A stretch of DNA of 64,000 nucleotides, taken from the NCBI RefSeq assembly GCF_002954405.1, contig NZ_MQWC01000004.1:780065-844064 (forward strand), given 5' to 3'. Every line of letters begins with the position of its first letter. The first letter of the stretch is position 1. The notes below the pieces were generated by a model. That model was given only the letters and a program-made list of their open reading frames with translations, did no database searches and had not been told where the DNA came from. This document shows positions 45,643-54,818 of the stretch, piece after piece. Made by a program: the position numbers and the translations under genes. Source of the DNA: Salinibacter sp. 10B. Its GTDB lineage: Bacteria > Bacteroidota > Rhodothermia > Rhodothermales > Salinibacteraceae.

Positions 45643-45680
45643 AAAAAGTCCCGTCGCACAGCGCTGCGCAGGGGCTTTTT
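45643..45680. terminator. Bidirectional terminator closing the islet
   Basis: AAAAAGTCCC (45643-45652) and GGGGCTTTTT (45671-45680) flank a further self-complementary core CGCACAGCGCTGCG. Both strands give a stem followed by a T-run. It ends the membrane-protein gene on plus and the BON-LysM gene on minus. A smaller GGGG/CCCC hairpin lies just upstream. Confidence 0.8.
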
Positions 45681-45710
45681 CTCACTCTCCTCGGCTGATT
45701 ATCCAGGCCC

Positions 45711-46169
45711 CTACTCCGTACCCCGGCCCGGAATGCGAATCATCTGGCCGGGATAGATCAGATCTGGGTCCTCAATGATCTCGCGATTGGCGTCGAACAA
45801 GGCACGCCATTGTCCGGCGCTCCCGTATTCCGCTTTCGCGATCTTAGACAGCGTATCCCCCTTCTTCACCGTGTAGAAGGTGGGCTCTGTCATCGTGGCC
45901 ACGCCGCCCCCACCCTGCGGCGCTGCAACCGTGAGCCCATCGGCATCCACGGCCTCTATGCCCTGGACGTTGCCGGCCAAAAGAATGGCCTTCTCGCGCA
46001 CGGCGTCGGACGAGGCCTCTCCGGTGAGGATCACGGTGCCGTCCGACATGGTCACCTTAAGGTTTGAGAGGAGGTTGGGAAGTTTTTTGCGAAAGGTGTC
46101 GAGGAGGACCTGCTCCGTGTCGCCCTCGACGTCGCGCCCCATATTTTTGATAAAGCTGATGATGCCCAT
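45711..46169 (-). CDS. BON and LysM domain protein
   Basis: A 152-aa protein with an N-terminal BON domain (about 25-85: LPNLLSNLKVTMSDGTVILTGEASS) and a C-terminal LysM (about 97-146: YTVKKGDTLSKIAKAEYG, YPGQMIRIPG). The same architecture occurs in YgaU/Kbp, a K+-binding protein in E. coli. There is no signal peptide. It lies 55 bp downstream of a DUF4332 gene on the same strand. Confidence 0.9.
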   Translation of the reverse strand: MGIISFIKNMGRDVEGDTEQVLLDTFRKKLPNLLSNLKVTMSDGTVILTGEASSDAVREKAILLAGNVQGIEAVDADGLTVAAPQGGGGVATMTEPTFYTVKKGDTLSKIAKAEYGSAGQWRALFDANREIIEDPDLIYPGQMIRIPGRGTE

Positions 46170-46223
46170 AGACGTACGAATTCGGTTGGATGGAGAAATG
46201 AAGGATCGCTGCTCCCGAAAGGG

Positions 46224-46628
46224 TCAGTGCTGAACCACGCGGGCAAGCTGTTTTGCCTGTTTGATCCACTGCCGCACACGGGACGCCGCGGGCAAGGCAC
46301 GCACGAGCGATCGTTCGTCGTTCACCTCGACCAGTCGCTCGTGAAGCCGAGCGGCATTGCGCTGTGCGAGCTCGACCACGCTATCGACTCCGGCGGCTTC
46401 CAGCAGCTCGGCATACTCCCCGCCGATGCCCTTCACCCGCATCAGGTCGGCGTGATTGACGAACCGAAGGATTCTGTCCTCATCGATGCCGGTGGCCGAG
46501 GCCAACCGTATGCGTGACACGCGCGTGCGACCGGCGTCCAGGAGTTTTTCGACGCTTCCGACGCCCTGTTTTTTCAGGACCGCTGCGCGTTGGGGACCGA
46601 TGCCTTCAATTGACGTAAGTGCTGACAT
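46224..46628 (-). CDS. DUF4332-like helix-hairpin-helix protein
   Basis: The 134-aa product from the ATG at 46628 opens with SIEGIGPQRAAVLKKQGVGSVEKLLDAG and repeats the HhH turn at GIGGEYAELLEAAGVDSVVELA, the pattern of DUF4332 and related single-strand-nucleic-acid binders. It is cytosolic. It precedes the BON-LysM gene. Confidence 0.75.
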   Translation of the reverse strand: MSALTSIEGIGPQRAAVLKKQGVGSVEKLLDAGRTRVSRIRLASATGIDEDRILRFVNHADLMRVKGIGGEYAELLEAAGVDSVVELAQRNAARLHERLVEVNDERSLVRALPAASRVRQWIKQAKQLARVVQH

Positions 46629-47067
46629 TGTTTTCCTCGTTGTGTTGGTGAGTAACACCACCCAGAATCGGGTGAGGGACCCCCTTCGTACGCGGTACGC
46701 CCGATTTTGTCAACGAGAATGTGAGTACGAACCGAAAGTGGCGCCATCGTCCGACGATCGCGTTCGCCCGAAGTGCGATTCAGGAGAAACGACCGGCGTA
46801 GGCCTCCGTCCTCCAAAGATGCGTCGTGTCGACAAAGGAGGACGCTCCCAGTCGACCCGCCCACTGGAAACGTCTGCTCGCCTGAGCGTTGACGCAGTCC
46901 GTGCTTCCTGATTTTGCCGAACCCATGCGCACACGGCCGATCCACCGGCGCGGGGGCCCTCCCGAAGAAATCGCTGCGGAAACAGGGACCAATCCCGCCG
47001 AACGCGAGCCAGACCTTATGCCGGTCGGGGGTTCGATTAGCAGTTCTCTCACCGTCTCCCACATGCA
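46629..47067. other. 438-bp intergenic region
   Basis: The region before cutC has frames on both strands but none with protein-like composition or recognised motif. I see no repeat, hairpin or promoter that stands out. Confidence 0.4.
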
Positions 47068-47724
47068 ATGAGCGAAACATCCGTTCTCGTCGAAGCCTGC
47101 GTTACCTCCCCCGAAGAAGCAACAGCCTGCTTCAACGCAGGGGTCGACCGGGTGGAGTTGTGTCAGGAATTGAGCATCGGGGGCTTGACCCCACCCAGAT
47201 CCGACGTTACCACGGTCCTCTCCAACGGGCCGGGGCCAACGTTCGTGCTTGTTCGTCCCCACGCTGATTCTTTTCGCCTGACGCCCACGGAGGTAGATGC
47301 CCTTGCCGACACCGTCGCCTCCCTCGTGCAGCTTGGGGCGGACGGGGTTGTGGTCGGGATGCTGGACGAGGACGGACACGTCGATCGGGCGGCCGTGGAA
47401 GAGGTGGTTCAGGCGGCCGACGGACGCCCCGTCACCTTTCACCGTGCGTTCGATGAGGTTGACGATCCACTCACAGAAGTGAACTCCTTGATTCGGGCAG
47501 ACGTCTCGCGCGTATTGACCTCCGGGGGCGCGGACACGGCGTGGGAGGGTCGAGAGACCCTTCGAGCACTCGTGGAGACATGTGGAGACGATTTGACCGT
47601 CCTGGGCGGAGGCCGGATCCGCGGCGACCACGTGCGTCCACTGGTGGAAGCCACCGGGCTGACAGAGGTGCATGCCCGCGCCTCTGCCATCCCCGATCTC
47701 ATTGCAGGACTGGAGGCGTCCTAG
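47068..47724 (+). CDS. cutC: CutC family protein
   Basis: A 218-aa TIM-barrel protein of the CutC family: VEACVTSPEEATACFNAGVDRVELC (8-32), GLTPP, VLVRPHADSF with the His, LGADGVVVGMLDEDGHVD and TSGGADTAWEG. CutC homologues have been tied to copper handling, but biochemical function is not settled. At 218 aa it is shorter than the E. coli protein, with the barrel complete. The last four bases overlap the stop of the convergent UspA gene. Confidence 0.92.
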   Translation: MSETSVLVEACVTSPEEATACFNAGVDRVELCQELSIGGLTPPRSDVTTVLSNGPGPTFVLVRPHADSFRLTPTEVDALADTVASLVQLGADGVVVGMLDEDGHVDRAAVEEVVQAADGRPVTFHRAFDEVDDPLTEVNSLIRADVSRVLTSGGADTAWEGRETLRALVETCGDDLTVLGGGRIRGDHVRPLVEATGLTEVHARASAIPDLIAGLEAS

Positions 47725-48626
47725 CGGTCCTCCTCGTGATCGACTCTGGTCCGCACCAGTGATTTTCCGAACGACTTCACCGTAAACACCGGGCACTGGG
47801 CCTGCCGCACGACCGTCTCGGCCACACTTCCCATAAACATCCGCTCCAATCCCGTCCGGCCGTGCGTTGCAATCGCGAGCACCCCCGCCTCTTCGGCCGC
47901 GTTCACAATCGTGTCGGCGACGTTCCCCGTGCCCACCTCAATCGTCACGTCCAATCCCTCGTCGCGGAGGGCAGCGGCCGGTGTGGCCAGCGCCTCGCGG
48001 GCACGCTCAGCAAGCATCTTCGTCGACGGAAGATCAAACTGGAGCCCGTACACATCCGGTGGAATCTGTCGCTCAACCACATGGAGGAGGGTCAGCGACA
48101 ACCCATAGCTGAGAGCGATTTCGCGAGCGTGTCCCAGCAGAGATGCCTGCGCGTCCGAGAAGTCGACAGGCACCAGCAGCGATCGTCCCTCGAGAGCACC
48201 AGGGGACCCGTCCCCGCGCCCCACCGTGAGCACCGGACACGACGACCGACGCACGACCTCCTCGGCCACACTGCCCAGCAGGAGGCGTCGGACGCCGCGT
48301 CGCCCATGCGTCCCCAGCACGATGAGGTCCACGTCGTGCTCGGTTGCATACGAGAGAATGCCCTCCGCCGCCGACCGGTGGACGACCCGCCGTTCATGCA
48401 TCTGCGGCTCCGCTACGGCCGTCCTCTCCATAGGGGCATGCAGGTCGGCCAGAACATCGTCACTGCAGACCTCGATAACATCTGAAAGCTCCGCATCGCG
48501 CTCCTCGACCCGGATGACGTGAAGCTCGGCATCGAAGCGCTGAGCAAGATGAGCGGCGTGTCGACGGGCCCGTTCGGCACAGGGAGAGCCGTCGGTCGGG
48601 AAGAGAATACGAGTAAGATGGATCAT
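47721..48626 (-). CDS. Tandem double-UspA stress protein, copy 1
   Basis: The 301-aa protein has two Universal Stress Protein domains (1-150 and 150-300). Both carry a GTHG-GVRR-LLLGSVAEEVVRRSSCPVL or THGRTGLERMFMGSVAETVVRQAQCPVF ATP-binding loop of the G-2x-G-9x-G(S/T) class. It is cytosolic, with no membrane segment, and is probably ATP-dependent in stress survival. A paralogue lies 43 bp upstream on the same strand. Confidence 0.9.
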   Translation of the reverse strand: MIHLTRILFPTDGSPCAERARRHAAHLAQRFDAELHVIRVEERDAELSDVIEVCSDDVLADLHAPMERTAVAEPQMHERRVVHRSAAEGILSYATEHDVDLIVLGTHGRRGVRRLLLGSVAEEVVRRSSCPVLTVGRGDGSPGALEGRSLLVPVDFSDAQASLLGHAREIALSYGLSLTLLHVVERQIPPDVYGLQFDLPSTKMLAERAREALATPAAALRDEGLDVTIEVGTGNVADTIVNAAEEAGVLAIATHGRTGLERMFMGSVAETVVRQAQCPVFTVKSFGKSLVRTRVDHEEDR

Positions 48627-48669
48627 AGCCGGTCGGAGCGTGGGTCGACGGAAAACGGAAACTGTATGG

Positions 48670-49614
48670 TTAGGCGGCCGCCGAAGCGGTGTCCTCGGTC
48701 GGAGACACGAGTGACCGGCCGAACGCCTTCGTGGTCAACACGGGACAGGAGACGTGCCGCACGACCTTCTCGGCCACACTGCCCAGGAAGAAGCGTTCGA
48801 GACCTGTGCGGCCGTGCGTCGAGAGAGAAACAAGATCGATGCCCTCGTCCCGTACAAACTCGGAAATTTCGGAGGGCGCCGATCCGGTGCGAACGTGCGT
48901 TTCAATACGATTGGGCTCCTCAACGACTGTCGATACAAATTCGCTGAGGGTCTCTCGCACCTTCTCGTCGAGATCGGGCTCCACGTCGTAGACCGACCGA
49001 ACCCCCCCGACGTAGAAGGCCGGGTGCAGGTCTTCTTCAACGACGTGCAGGACGTGGACGCGAGCGTCGTACAACTGCGCCCAGGCGTTGGCCGTCCGCA
49101 GGGCCTCGCGCGAGTAGTCCGAAAAATCCACAGGAACCAGAATCTGCTCGATGCGCCCGACCGCCGGCGTCGGGTCCGCCTCCATCCCCCGCACGGTAAG
49201 CACCGGCTGCTCGGCCCGACGCACGACCTCTTCGGCCACACTCCCGAGCAGAATGCGGCTCGGTCCCCGCCGTCCGTGCGTGCCCATCGCAATGAGGTCA
49301 ACGTCCTCCTCCGACGCATAGCTGAGAAGGGCCGGGGCCGGCGACACGTCGCGCCGTACAACTTCGCGCACGGTCACCGCATCGAGGGCCTCGGTCGACA
49401 GCCCATCGTTGGCAAGTTCGTCGCGCAGAGCATCGAGGCCTTCCGTCGGCGACGGGCGATCGCGCGACCGGTCGTCGATGTCGTGAAGAACCTCGGCGTG
49501 AAGGATGTGCAGCGTAGCCCCGGTACGGGCCGCAAGGTCGAAGCCGTGTCGCAGTGCCCGATCGGACACCGACGAAAAGTCCCGAGCGATAAGGATGTCG
49601 TCGATTGCAAACAT
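48670..49614 (-). CDS. Tandem double-UspA stress protein, copy 2
   Basis: A 314-aa paralogue of the preceding gene with two UspA domains (GTHGRRGPSRILLGSVAEEVVRRAEQPVL and THGRTGLERFFLGSVAEKVVRHVSCPVL). Within the domains the two copies agree throughout, so the duplication kept the two-domain unit. They are probably co-expressed. The N-terminal end opens MFAIDDILIARDFS, close to copy 1. Confidence 0.9.
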   Translation of the reverse strand: MFAIDDILIARDFSSVSDRALRHGFDLAARTGATLHILHAEVLHDIDDRSRDRPSPTEGLDALRDELANDGLSTEALDAVTVREVVRRDVSPAPALLSYASEEDVDLIAMGTHGRRGPSRILLGSVAEEVVRRAEQPVLTVRGMEADPTPAVGRIEQILVPVDFSDYSREALRTANAWAQLYDARVHVLHVVEEDLHPAFYVGGVRSVYDVEPDLDEKVRETLSEFVSTVVEEPNRIETHVRTGSAPSEISEFVRDEGIDLVSLSTHGRTGLERFFLGSVAEKVVRHVSCPVLTTKAFGRSLVSPTEDTASAAA

Positions 49615-50020
49615 GTTGGACGTGAGGGTTAATGAGGAGAAAAGCCTCTTCTTATGTTGCTAGAGTGCAGTATACCGGTTCGTGGGGAAGTCGTTTGTCC
49701 ACTCTTCCGCGCCGACCGCGACGGGAATTCCTGACGTGGTGTGTGGGGGAAGGTCGCACATCTTGTCTCCACGGCGGGCCGCGTCGATTTTCTCCCGTAC
49801 GGCCCCCATTCCCGAACCGGGTTTGGGGCACCCGGCAGACGATACTCCGGTTACGGACGGTTGTCAGGGAATCTCTGATCGACCTGAGCGAGAACGACCT
49901 GTGATCGTACCGAGATCCTTTGATCTTTTGTCGTTTAGATGGAAGACTTGAGAAGGACGGACGTACATCCCATCCCTCTTCTTCTTTCTCCCCATCGCTG
50001 ACCCGACCGACACTGTGGCA
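49615..50020. other. 406-bp divergent region
   Basis: Between the UspA pair and the transporter there is no gene. A frame from 49864 on the minus strand is a shadow of the transporter's start. The region should contain both promoters but I could not identify them. Confidence 0.4.
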
Positions 50021-51793
50021 ATGGAAGTTGTGCTAGGTATTCTCGCGGTCACCGTGGTCCTGATTGTGACCGAGGTGTTTCGCATCGACGTGGTGGCCCT
50101 CTTGGCCTTGCTGGCGCTGGTCTGGACCGGTAGCATCTCTCCGGAGCAGGCCCGCTCCGGCTTCGCAAGCAACGCCGTGCTCGCCATCATCGGCGTCATG
50201 ATCATGGGGCGCGGGCTCTTCCGCTCGGGAGTGACCGAAAAGATTGCGAGCTTCATTCTCCAGGTGGCCGGCCGAGGCAAGCGACGCATTCTCTCCACAG
50301 TGTCGATCACCGTGGGGATCATGTCCGGTTTCATGCAGAACATCGGGGCAGCCGCTCTCTTCCTGCCGGTCATGACGGGCATTTCCAAACGGGAACAAAT
50401 TCCCATCTCCAGCCTCCTGATGCCCATGGGCTTTGCGGCCCTGCTCGGCGGCACGCTCACGATGGTCGGAACCAGCTCTCTCATCGTTCTAAATGACCTC
50501 TTGACCGCCCAGGGCCTCGACCCGTTCGGGCTCTTTACCGTGCTGCCGATCGGCCTCCTTTTGCTCGGCACCGGCATCCTCTACTTCTTCGTAGTGGGGC
50601 CGTACGTCCTGCCCTCCTCCCCCAAGATGAACGAGAGCGCCTCCCCCGGCAAAAAGCTCCTCAATGTCTGGGGCCTCTCCGACTCGATCTTCACGCTCCG
50701 CGTGCCGAGCGACAGTCCGCTTATTGGCCAGTCGCCTGAGGAGTCAGAGATGGGGGCGCGGTACAACCTCAACCTGCTGAGGGTCTTTGGCTCCAACGGC
50801 ACCAGCTACGACATCTGGGAAGATTTCCACCTCGACCAGGGACAAAAGATTGTCGTGCAGGGCCACGCCGAAGACGTCGAGCAGTTTGCCGAGTCGTACG
50901 CGCTCACGCTCGCAGAGGAAGATGTCAAGACCATTTCGGACTCCAAGGAGGGATACCTGGAGGTTGTCATTCCGGCGCGGTCCCAGCTCGTGGGGAAAAC
51001 AATCCGTGACCTCCGGCTGCGGGAGAAGCACAACACGCAGGTCGTTCTCTTCTTCAGCGAAAGCCAGGTGGTAGAGGACAACGTCGCCGACCGCAAAATC
51101 CAGGCGGGCGACACGCTCGTGCTGCAGGGAAAGTGGGAGAACCTACAGTTCTTCGACGAGAGCGACGACTACATCACTGTGACCCCCCTCAAATATGATC
51201 AGAAAAAGCCGGAAAAGGCGTGGCTCGCAGTCGGCAGCTTTGCGGGGGCCATTGCTCTAGTGCTCGGCCTAAACTTTTCGATTTCGATGGGCTTCCTGAG
51301 CGGCGCCCTTGCCATGGTGTTGGGGGGAGTGCTCACGATCGAAGAGGCCTACCGGGCCGTCGAGTGGAAGGTGATTTTTCTCATTGCCGGCCTCATTCCC
51401 ATTGGCATTGCGATGGAAACGTCCGGCAGTGCCGCGCTCATCGCCGAGACGCTGGTGGCGGCCGTGCAAAGCATGCCCCCATACCTCATCCTCTTCATCC
51501 TCGGCATCCTCATGACAATCTTCTCGCTGATCATGTCCAACGTGGCCGCCACGGTCCTGATGGTCCCATTGGTACTGGAGATGGGCGGCGCGGTGGGCCT
51601 TCCCTCCGAGGTGATGGTGCTGCAAGTCGGTCTCTGTGCCGCCAACTCGTTCATTCTGCCCACCCACCACGTCAATGCGCTCCTCATGACCCCCGGCGGG
51701 TATCGCGTGAACGACTACCTGAAGGCCGGAAGCCTCCTGTCCCTGCTGTTTGTGACGGTGTCGACGACCGTACTCTACTTCTTTTACATGTAG
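50021..51793 (+). CDS. SLC13-type anion transporter with a TrkA-C-like insert
   Basis: A 590-aa membrane transporter of the DASS/SLC13 type. The N-terminal membrane block carries GIMSGFMQNIGAAALFLPV (about 100-118), the C-terminal one GLIPIGIAMETSGSAALIAE and ILPTHHVNALLMTPGGY. A soluble insert of about 175 residues between them (about 205-390) has two RCK-C/TrkA-C-like parts (LNLLRVFGSNGTSYDIWEDFHLDQGQKIVVQG and EVVIPARSQLVGKTIRDLRLREKHNTQVVLFF), the usual regulatory insert of this family. Likely cargo is a di- or tricarboxylate or sulfate. A GTG two codons upstream is an alternative start. Confidence 0.88.
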   Translation: MEVVLGILAVTVVLIVTEVFRIDVVALLALLALVWTGSISPEQARSGFASNAVLAIIGVMIMGRGLFRSGVTEKIASFILQVAGRGKRRILSTVSITVGIMSGFMQNIGAAALFLPVMTGISKREQIPISSLLMPMGFAALLGGTLTMVGTSSLIVLNDLLTAQGLDPFGLFTVLPIGLLLLGTGILYFFVVGPYVLPSSPKMNESASPGKKLLNVWGLSDSIFTLRVPSDSPLIGQSPEESEMGARYNLNLLRVFGSNGTSYDIWEDFHLDQGQKIVVQGHAEDVEQFAESYALTLAEEDVKTISDSKEGYLEVVIPARSQLVGKTIRDLRLREKHNTQVVLFFSESQVVEDNVADRKIQAGDTLVLQGKWENLQFFDESDDYITVTPLKYDQKKPEKAWLAVGSFAGAIALVLGLNFSISMGFLSGALAMVLGGVLTIEEAYRAVEWKVIFLIAGLIPIGIAMETSGSAALIAETLVAAVQSMPPYLILFILGILMTIFSLIMSNVAATVLMVPLVLEMGGAVGLPSEVMVLQVGLCAANSFILPTHHVNALLMTPGGYRVNDYLKAGSLLSLLFVTVSTTVLYFFYM

Positions 51794-51863
51794 TGCTCCT
51801 GCCTGTACCTTCCGACGTGCGACCGCTCTCATCGACGCTCTTCTCCTTGTCCTCTCTTCGCCC

Positions 51864-52820
51864 ATGACCCCTGCCGAGCGCTGGCCTGCCATTTTGCTGC
51901 AGCTAGAGCCCGACACCTGGAAGCGTGCAGAGGACCTTGCCGAGGCCCTCGGGGTGAGCGAGCGGACCGTCTACCGCGACGTGCAGTCGATGGTGGAGGC
52001 CGGCGTTCCCCTTCAGGGCGTGCCCGGAAAAGGCTATCGTGTCCCGGAGGACTACTTGCTGGCGCCCGTGACGCTCACGACCGACGAGGCGGTGATGCTG
52101 ATTCTGGGCAGCGCCTACGCCGCCCAAAACTTTGATGGGCGATACCGGGCCGCCGCCCGTTCGGCCCAGCGCAAGCTCGATGCCGTCCTCCCATCGGAGG
52201 CGCGCGAACGAGCCTTTGCCCTGCAGGGCAGTGTCCACCTCGTGCCCCCCAGTGCCTTCGGCACTCCCACGGAGGACGGCCACCTTCAGCGGGTGCGCCA
52301 GGCCCTCGTGGAAGAGCGCGCCATCGTGGCGACCCTCGCCCCTCCGTCTGCCCCTCCGTCCGAGCGAACGCTGAACCCATACGGCCTTCTGCAAAAGGCC
52401 GCCACGTGGTACGTCGTGGGCTACGATCCCGACCGGTCGCGGGTCGTTCACCTGCGCCTTCAGGACGTAGACGACGTTCGCCTTACCGACCACACCTTCG
52501 AACGCCCGGAAAGCTACCGCACTCCCCCGGACGGCCCGGATCCCACGCCCACGGAGAAGGTTCGCGTCGTCTTTGCCGCGGAGGTCACGCCCTCCGTACA
52601 GGTCGCTCCCTCTCTCCACGTAGCCGACCGCGAATACACGAGCGACGGGCGCCTGCTCCTCACGATCAAGGTCGACCACGAGCTAGAGGTCTTGCCGTGG
52701 CTTCTGAGCTGGGGCCAACACGTCCGTGTGATCGAGCCGCGGGCCCTCCGGAAGCGCCTTGCTACCGAGGCGCGACGCATTGCCGATCAGTACCGCGACA
52801 TGCCGACTCTTTTGGATTGA
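51864..52820 (+). CDS. HTH-WYL transcriptional regulator
   Basis: A 318-aa regulator of the YafY/DeoR-HTH plus WYL class. The N-terminal winged helix (AEDLAEALGVSERTVYRDVQSMVEAGVPLQGVPGKGYRVPEDY) is followed by a WYL region (YGLLQKAATWYVVGYDPDRSRVVHLRLQDVDDVRLTDHTFERP, about 172-214) and a WYL C-terminal domain. WYL domains sense nucleic acid or small ligands. It lies 70 bp after the transporter and may control it; that is inference. Confidence 0.9.
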   Translation: MTPAERWPAILLQLEPDTWKRAEDLAEALGVSERTVYRDVQSMVEAGVPLQGVPGKGYRVPEDYLLAPVTLTTDEAVMLILGSAYAAQNFDGRYRAAARSAQRKLDAVLPSEARERAFALQGSVHLVPPSAFGTPTEDGHLQRVRQALVEERAIVATLAPPSAPPSERTLNPYGLLQKAATWYVVGYDPDRSRVVHLRLQDVDDVRLTDHTFERPESYRTPPDGPDPTPTEKVRVVFAAEVTPSVQVAPSLHVADREYTSDGRLLLTIKVDHELEVLPWLLSWGQHVRVIEPRALRKRLATEARRIADQYRDMPTLLD

Positions 52821-52878
52821 CGTTCGGATTCGCAGGGCACGGCGTCTCCCTCCACCGCCGATGTCTTCGCTGCCCCAT

Positions 52879-54783
52879 CTACCGAATGCGCACCAGCTTC
52901 TGCGTCTCGCGGTACGGCCCGGCTTCCATCCGTACGAAGTAGACCCCACTGGCCAGGCGCGGCGCGTCCCACACCAGCGTGTGAAAGCCTGCAACCATCG
53001 GCTCTCGATTCTTGAGCGTCGCCACTCGCTGGCCAAGAATGTTGTACACCTCTACGCTCACCTCCTCGTCTTCAGGCACGCCGACCTGAAACGCGACGGT
53101 CCCCGTCGATGGGTTCGGATACGGAGGATTCAACGTGTACACCTGCGGCAGGGCCTCCAGGTCTCGAAGCATTTCTTTCACGTAGGCCGTTGTGCCCACC
53201 ACGAGACGCAGGGCGCGCTCAGTTCCTTCGGCAAGCACCGTAAGGCGCGCCTGGGCGGATTGCCGTAGATTCCATAGGTCTTTCGTTGCGGTATCAAGCA
53301 GCCATGCGTCAAGGTGAGCCGGAAGCTGCTCCGTTCCCTCTACCGACAACCGAACTGGGCCTGCCGCCTCCGTGTGCACCGTGAGCGGCCAGATGGTCCC
53401 GTGCGTGGGCACGCGGCGGACATCAGTACTGAGCGCTACATTCGGCGGGCTACCATCGGGCGGATCGAACGTGATGGACAGGCCACTGCCCATCGACGGG
53501 GGTTCGGGCCAGTCCCACGGGTCCCACTCGTCGACGGCCCCGTCCCGCACGGCCGCCACGTTGTCGCCATCACGACCGGTGCGGCTCGTCCCCCGAATGC
53601 GGAGGCGCCAGGCAAAGGCCGCCGCGGGAGTGGAATCGACGTTCGTTTTTCCGTTCCCGTCGGAGAGAAGCGGAGGCTGCACGGTGAGGGTGGTGGCCGA
53701 CTCGGCAAAGACGGCGTAGCCCGAAAACGGCGCCATCTCGGTCACCGGGTTGTCCGGCGTATTGTATCCGTCCGCCCCATACGCACGAAGCGTCACGGGG
53801 GCCCCACTGCTCGTCTGGAGATTGGTCACCGGCACAGGCACGGTGAACGGCGTTCCTACAAAGTTCCAGCCCTGACTAAGCGCAATATCCACCGGCTCAT
53901 TCAGCGGATTGACCGTCCCGGGGCCAGCGTCGAGCACCGCCCCCTCTCCCCGCACGATGAGCCAAAACGCCCGCCCCAGATCAAAATCACTCGTGCGTGG
54001 AAATTCTGCTACACGAGTCCCGATGGGCTCGAAGAATCGTGCTTCGGAGGGATCGTAGGCCGACGCACTGGCCAGGGTGGGAATGTTATCCCCCAGCACC
54101 GCCGTGGGGCGTGGATCCTCAAGCACGATGGGCATTGAGAGAAGTCGGTAGGCCGCCTGTGTGGTCCCTCCTGGCTGCGGCTCCGTCGCCCGCAGATCCC
54201 CCTCGTTCAGCTGCACGGGAAGCGAGTACACGCCGCGTCTGGGGGCGCGGATGGTGGTGCCTGCCGCATCGGTGGCGGTGAAATAATAGGTGAGCCCTGC
54301 CGCCCCGATGTCGCTGCCCGGAATGGTCGCCGTAAACCCCGATGCCCCTTCCTCCATCACGACGGCGGTCGGCTCGGGGGCTGTTCCCGCTCGGTAGTAC
54401 AGCGTAGCGCCATCGAGGGGCGCCTCATTGGTCAGAATGCGGGCGATGATGGAGCGATCCTGTCCCCCCGTGGCCGCCGCGTCGTCTCCATTGCCCCCCG
54501 GATCGTGAATAACCACGATCGCCGCCCGACCGGCAAACGGCGAGGGCATGGCACTGTAAAGCACATATCGCCCCGTTTGGACGGTTCCTACTGGTGCGGA
54601 CGAAAGAGAGGACGTAAGCCTCAACGACCCAGACGTGCGTACGCCCCCGCCGCCGTCCAGCCCTGCCTCCTGAATCGTGTATTGCTGCGCCGTGGCGGGC
54701 GTGGTGACAACGAATATGAGAATCATCCCCACCCCGAGCGCCCAACGGCCCAGCACAGGACCTACAGACAGAGGAAAAGTCAT
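52879..54783 (-). CDS. T9SS type A sorted surface protein
   Basis: A 634-aa secreted protein with a signal peptide (ATAQ, about residue 32), a series of beta domains, and a C-terminal sorting domain (about 550-634: YPNPSTGTVAFQVGVP, VYNILGQRVATLKN, SGVYFVRMEAG) that sends it through the type IX system. Central stretches such as GWNFVGTPFTVPVPV and APFSGYAVFAE resemble IgG-like beta-sandwiches. Its relative order and spacing (35 bp after the large fibre gene) suggest one operon with the S74 proteins. The function is not known; surface display is likely. Confidence 0.88.
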   Translation of the reverse strand: MTFPLSVGPVLGRWALGVGMILIFVVTTPATAQQYTIQEAGLDGGGGVRTSGSLRLTSSLSSAPVGTVQTGRYVLYSAMPSPFAGRAAIVVIHDPGGNGDDAAATGGQDRSIIARILTNEAPLDGATLYYRAGTAPEPTAVVMEEGASGFTATIPGSDIGAAGLTYYFTATDAAGTTIRAPRRGVYSLPVQLNEGDLRATEPQPGGTTQAAYRLLSMPIVLEDPRPTAVLGDNIPTLASASAYDPSEARFFEPIGTRVAEFPRTSDFDLGRAFWLIVRGEGAVLDAGPGTVNPLNEPVDIALSQGWNFVGTPFTVPVPVTNLQTSSGAPVTLRAYGADGYNTPDNPVTEMAPFSGYAVFAESATTLTVQPPLLSDGNGKTNVDSTPAAAFAWRLRIRGTSRTGRDGDNVAAVRDGAVDEWDPWDWPEPPSMGSGLSITFDPPDGSPPNVALSTDVRRVPTHGTIWPLTVHTEAAGPVRLSVEGTEQLPAHLDAWLLDTATKDLWNLRQSAQARLTVLAEGTERALRLVVGTTAYVKEMLRDLEALPQVYTLNPPYPNPSTGTVAFQVGVPEDEEVSVEVYNILGQRVATLKNREPMVAGFHTLVWDAPRLASGVYFVRMEAGPYRETQKLVRIR

Positions 54784-54818
54784 TTGAGATACCGAAAAGA
54801 AGAAAGAAACAAGGGGGA

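Noticed and set aside
46780-47796. 338-aa minus-strand frame
   Set aside because: It is opposite cutC and runs into the UspA gene; no protein features.
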